Assembly: GCA_005791855.1 (NCBI GenBank)
Contig: SXUH01000378.1
Coordinates: 1 to 8,545 of the forward strand
Origin: Bdellovibrionales bacterium
Lineage (GTDB): Bacteria; Bdellovibrionota; Bacteriovoracia; Bacteriovoracales; Bacteriovoracaceae
DNA length: 8,545 nucleotides
Direction of reading: 5' to 3'
Shown here: piece after piece, positions 5,781 through 8,545 of the stretch
How the letters are laid out: each line of letters opens with the position of its first letter
Position numbering within the stretch: the stretch's first letter is position 1
Position numbers and translations under genes: made by a program
Notes under the pieces: model-generated
Database searches by the model: none
What the model saw: only the letters and a program-made list of their open reading frames with translations
What the model was told of the DNA's origin: nothing

Positions 5781-6404
5781 ATGCTTAAACTTGGTTTAGC
5801 CTTTGCCCTCGTCCTCTCATCCCTCTCGACCTTCGCCGAAGTGGTGAAAGAAGCCCGTCAGAACGACGTCGCTTCCAAGTACATCCTCGACGACGCCGGT
5901 AACTTCTTCCGCATCGTCCGCGGGAACAAGTGCCAGATCACCAACGCCGTCGAAGACTTCAAGATCTCCCAGCACCCTGGGGACGTCGCCATGGTCTACT
6001 TCAAGAGACAGGGTGACCTCTACCTCCTCAAGAACCACGACGGTGACCGCCTCGCCCAGTGCCCGAAGGCGAACAAGTCCGTCCTCGTGAAGTCCATCAA
6101 GAAGTACAGCGTCGTTCCGGACACCTCTTCCCTCGTCGTTAACTACACCCTCGACAACGCCGGGAAGCTCGTCGGCTACACCAACACTGCAGTCTTCAAC
6201 ACCGTCACCGGCGTCCGCGACTACTCTCACAACGAGTGCTACGGCCAGGCCGGCAGATCCTTCAGCACCATCGCCGTCTTCGGGATCCAGTTCAACGGAA
6301 CCATCGTGAAGATGCGCGCGAAGACTAAGGAAGTTGACTTCGACAGAGAGCTCAACTACTCAAGCATCGCCGACTTCAAGAACTACAGAAACGTTTGTAA
6401 GTAA
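5781..6404 (+). CDS. Probably abundant exported four-cysteine protein, unknown family
   Basis: This 207-residue protein belongs to no family I recognise. Residues 1-19 (MLKLGLAFALVLSSLSTFA) are a Sec signal peptide. The mature part of about 188 residues has four cysteines (51, 94, 153, 206; the last two residues before the stop are Cys-Lys) and is rich in beta-type stretches such as DVAMVYF, GDLYLLK and SLVVNYTLD. Codon use is extreme: every Asn is AAC, every Ile ATC, every Tyr TAC and every Asp GAC, and Lys is AAG apart from two early codons. This is the usual mark of high expression. The start at 5781 follows GGAG by 5 nt; the in-frame ATG at 5724 lies inside the leader repeats and would spoil the signal peptide. 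A strong intrinsic terminator follows 22 bp after the stop, so it is a single-gene transcript. It could be an abundant periplasmic or surface protein. Confidence 0.88.
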   Translation: MLKLGLAFALVLSSLSTFAEVVKEARQNDVASKYILDDAGNFFRIVRGNKCQITNAVEDFKISQHPGDVAMVYFKRQGDLYLLKNHDGDRLAQCPKANKSVLVKSIKKYSVVPDTSSLVVNYTLDNAGKLVGYTNTAVFNTVTGVRDYSHNECYGQAGRSFSTIAVFGIQFNGTIVKMRAKTKEVDFDRELNYSSIADFKNYRNVCK

Positions 6405-6426
6405 GCTCAAGAGTCCCCAAAGCTCG

Positions 6427-6456
6427 AAGGGCCCCGTTCCGGGGCCCTTTTTTTTT
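6427..6456 (+). terminator. Strong intrinsic terminator
   Basis: A 9-bp stem AAGGGCCCC (6427-6435) / GGGGCCCTT (6441-6449) with loop GTTCC is followed by a run of nine T (6448-6456). It ends transcription of the 5781-6404 gene. On the minus strand the same hairpin lacks a downstream T run, so it would be weak for the convergent gene, whose TAA lies in the T run. Confidence 0.93.
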
Positions 6457-6790
6457 AGAAGCACCGGAGATACGACTCGTCTTTGAAGTAGCAGAAGCTC
6501 TGCTCGTTCCCTCCGAGATCCCGGCCGATGACCACCAGCCCTCCGAGGTCCTTTTTGCAGGCCACGGCGCAGGGATTCTTCCCGCCGGGGGCCACCGCGG
6601 ACTTGTCAAGGACGGTCAGGAGCACGAGGCCCCCGTCGTAGGCCCGGCAGCCTGGCCCCCGACACGAGCGGTTCACGGTGACGCCGTCGACGGTCCGGAA
6701 CTTCACGTAGGTCTCCCCGAACACGTAGACGTCCGCCAGCCCCGGGACGGAGAAGAGGAGGGCGAGGGTGAGGGCGAGGAGCTTCTTCAT
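6455..6790 (-). CDS. Small exported six-cysteine protein, DUF333-like
   Basis: This 111-residue protein has a Sec signal peptide at 1-19 (MKKLLALTLALLFSVPGLA). The mature part of about 92 residues holds six cysteines (43, 48, 74, 78, 100, 110), enough for three disulfides. Residues 72-110 resemble the DUF333 pattern as I know it (NPA-x-C, then GG, then a strand, D-x-GG, C-x-x-x-D and a final C): NPCAVACKKDLGGLVVIGRD, then GGNEQSFCYFKDES. The match is by eye and the function of that domain is unknown. The ATG overlaps the TGA of the upstream cysteine protease gene (ATGA, 6787-6790), and a full AAGGAG at 6799-6804 lies 8 nt upstream, inside the protease coding end. Coupled translation implies a shared role. 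It may protect from, inhibit or assist the protease, which is inference from context alone. Confidence 0.85.
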   Translation of the reverse strand: MKKLLALTLALLFSVPGLADVYVFGETYVKFRTVDGVTVNRSCRGPGCRAYDGGLVLLTVLDKSAVAPGGKNPCAVACKKDLGGLVVIGRDLGGNEQSFCYFKDESYLRCF

Positions 6791-8545
6791 TTCTTCTTCT
6801 CCTTGATCGAATGGAAGGTCGTCAGGCTGTCGACCAGGACGTCCTCGGCCATCCAGAACCGGCCGGCCGGTTTCTTGTTCTTATCGGTCACGCAGTCGAA
6901 GGCCTTGGTCTTCGGCGGGTTGGTTGGGCAGGAGGAGTCGTTGCCCCAGGAGTTCAGCACTTCGTACTCGATCTTCCCGCCCTTGCAGCGGTAGCCGGTG
7001 ACGGCCATGGCGTGGAAGGAGTGGTCCTTCACCGACGGCAGGCTCTTCTGGCAGAACTCGGTCTTCTGGGTCGGGTCCTTCATGAAGGAGGTGCAGACGC
7101 TGATCCCCACCGCGCGGTTCTCCCCGAGGTCACTGATGACCTGCTTGCGGAACTCCACGGTGCGCTCTTCGACCTTCTTGCAGCCGACCTTCATGGTGGA
7201 GAAGTCGAACCTGCAGGACGGGCTGTCCTCGCAGGTGAGCCCGTCGAGCTTCACCAGGGCCTTCTCGTCTTCGCACCGGGGAGTGAGGAGTCCCGTCCAC
7301 TGGCTCAGGGGCTTGGCCTGAGGTTTCATCAGGGTCGCCTTGAGCCCCTGGGGCTCGAGGGTCTTCCCGAGCTTCAGGAGGGGTGTGATGGAATCCACGT
7401 AGTCGCTCGAGGTCTCGTCGCCGCAGCTGACCTCGTCGGCGTTTTGGAGGAGGTACTCGTTGACGTCCTTCACACAGGGCTCCTTCGCCGTCTGCTCGAG
7501 CCGGTGGAGGAAGACGAAGGGCTCGATCGCCTCCGGGGTCCTGAAGAAGATGACGCTCGAGATCTCCGGGGCGTTCGGCCCCACCGGCGGCGCCGGGGCC
7601 TTCGCCACCGCGTCCCGGAAGGAGAAGAGGCCGGAGACCTCCGCTCCGTTTAGCTTTTCGATCTCGCAGACGTCCCGGAGGGCGACCTGGGGGAACTTCC
7701 GGAGGAAGAACTGGTTCACCCGCTGGGCGAGCTTCTGCTGCAGCAGGCGTTCGGCCTTCAGCGGGTTCTTCAGGTACGCCTGGAGGAGCTTCGTGAGCTG
7801 GGGGTCTCCCTCGATGAAGGCCTTGAACTCCTGGTAGATCCGGTTCTCCACGCTGACCAGGATCCGGTCTTCCTTGATGAAGGACCGGGGTTCGAGGTGG
7901 CCCTGGAGGAGCTTCTTCTTGGCCTCCCGGCACTTCGAGCCCTCCGCCATCTTGACGAACTGGAAGCTCAAGAGGCCGTTGAGCGCGGGCCTCATGGGAA
8001 GGGGCTCGAGCTTATTCTCGTTGCACTGGTACCGGAGGTTCGAGAGCGCCTGCTTGATGTTCCCGATGGCCTTCGTGAGGCCCGCGTCGATCTCCTCCTT
8101 GGTCTTCGGGTTCTTCGAAGCGACGTTGAAGAAGTCGAAGTAGCGGCCAAGGTTCTCGAAGACCACGGCCTGGATCTCCGGTGGCAGGGTCTGGCTCGCT
8201 TCGAGGATCGACGCCGCCTTCGGGCACGCGCCCCCGGCCGCGGCGACGGCGTTCACGGTGTCGCAGACGTTTCCTCCCCAGGTGAAGGACTTGTCGTCTC
8301 CCTGGATGAAGGAGGGCTTCGCGGCGTTCACCGTCATGGCCGCGTGGATGTAGGAGACGTCCGGGTGGTTCTTCAGGGCGGACTTCATGAGCACCGAGGC
8401 GGCGTTGGCGTAGCAAGTTCCGAGGCCGTCCTGATCCTGAGTGACGTGGTCCCGCAAGGGCCGCGTCTCTTCGAACAACGAGGTCTGGGTGCCTTCTTCG
8501 CAGGTGGCGAAGGAAACCGAAGGGAGGAGGAGGAAGAGGAGGAGG
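6787..8545 (-). CDS. Exported papain-like (C1) cysteine protease, N-terminus cut by window edge
   Basis: The frame stays open to base 8545. Before the TTG at 8476-8478 it encodes a leucine-rich stretch then PSVSFA|TCEEGTQTS, plainly the end of a signal peptide, so the true start lies just outside and the TTG is internal. Numbering from that TTG, QDQDGLGTCYANAAS matches the papain active-site segment: oxyanion Gln16 and nucleophile Cys22 (codon 8413-8415). Near the C-terminus HAMAVTGY gives His489 (codon 7012-7014) and VLNSWGND gives Asn509 (codon 6952-6954). The triad is therefore complete. The Cys-His distance is 467 residues, against about 134 in papain, so a region of over 300 extra residues is inserted, largely charged helical sequence with a proline-rich hinge (APAPPVGPNAPE, 294-305). 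About 18 cysteines fit an extracytoplasmic, disulfide-rich enzyme. It is coupled to the six-cysteine protein downstream. The substrate is unknown. Confidence 0.85.
   Translation of the reverse strand, partial: LLLFLLLPSVSFATCEEGTQTSLFEETRPLRDHVTQDQDGLGTCYANAASVLMKSALKNHPDVSYIHAAMTVNAAKPSFIQGDDKSFTWGGNVCDTVNAVAAAGGACPKAASILEASQTLPPEIQAVVFENLGRYFDFFNVASKNPKTKEEIDAGLTKAIGNIKQALSNLRYQCNENKLEPLPMRPALNGLLSFQFVKMAEGSKCREAKKKLLQGHLEPRSFIKEDRILVSVENRIYQEFKAFIEGDPQLTKLLQAYLKNPLKAERLLQQKLAQRVNQFFLRKFPQVALRDVCEIEKLNGAEVSGLFSFRDAVAKAPAPPVGPNAPEISSVIFFRTPEAIEPFVFLHRLEQTAKEPCVKDVNEYLLQNADEVSCGDETSSDYVDSITPLLKLGKTLEPQGLKATLMKPQAKPLSQWTGLLTPRCEDEKALVKLDGLTCEDSPSCRFDFSTMKVGCKKVEERTVEFRKQVISDLGENRAVGISVCTSFMKDPTQKTEFCQKSLPSVKDHSFHAMAVTGYRCKGGKIEYEVLNSWGNDSSCPTNPPKTKAFDCVTDKNKKPAGRFWMAEDVLVDSLTTFHSIKEKKK

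Noticed and set aside
6811..7653. A 280-codon plus-strand open frame opposite the cysteine protease
   Set aside because: Composition is typical of an antisense frame, it has no ribosome binding site, and the minus strand has papain motifs.
8476..8478. TTG as the start codon of the cysteine protease
   Set aside because: The open frame continues upstream into a clear signal peptide end (PSVSFA then TCEEG), so the true start is outside the window.
8521..8545. GAG trinucleotide run as a microsatellite
   Set aside because: It encodes the leucine-rich core of a signal peptide through repeated CTC codons, the preferred leucine codon here.

Overview
The window looks like chromosome from a GC-rich Gram-negative bacterium. 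It has classical Sec signal peptides, a Tat signal, a RadD-type repair helicase, and a dense run of small exported proteins of unknown family. That style resembles the Bdellovibrionota/Oligoflexia (predatory and related bacteria), but this placement is an inference from style, with no marker gene behind it. No tRNA, rRNA, CRISPR array, insertion sequence or phage gene is visible.

Layout: (1) 1-2190, all minus strand. This holds the 5' end of an exported protein cut by the window edge, a small basic exported protein, a subtilisin-like (S8) exported protease, and a small two-cysteine exported protein whose stop overlaps the protease start by 4 nt (ATGA). (2) 2191-2385 is an AT-rich divergent promoter region. 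(3) 2386-2985, plus strand, is an exported protein of unknown family. It runs tail to tail, 3 bp apart, with a Tat-exported intradiol ring-cleavage dioxygenase (2989-3672, minus). (4) 3755-5491, minus, is radD, with a promoter that predicts an almost leaderless mRNA. (5) 5492-5780 is a second divergent intergenic region. It has a 17-bp-phased repeat and a set of mutually exclusive inverted repeats reaching the ribosome binding site of the next gene. (6) 5781-6404, plus, is an exported four-cysteine protein with extreme codon bias and a strong intrinsic terminator. (7) 6455-8545, minus, is a papain-like exported cysteine protease, cut at its N-terminus by the window end, coupled by a 4-nt overlap to a six-cysteine exported protein resembling DUF333.

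Two themes stand out. Nine of the ten genes encode proteins with an export signal; only RadD is cytosolic. Both secreted proteases, from unrelated clans, are each translationally coupled to a small exported cysteine-containing protein that could act as inhibitor, chaperone or cofactor. That pairing, together with the structured leader of the 5781-6404 gene, is the best candidate here for something undescribed.
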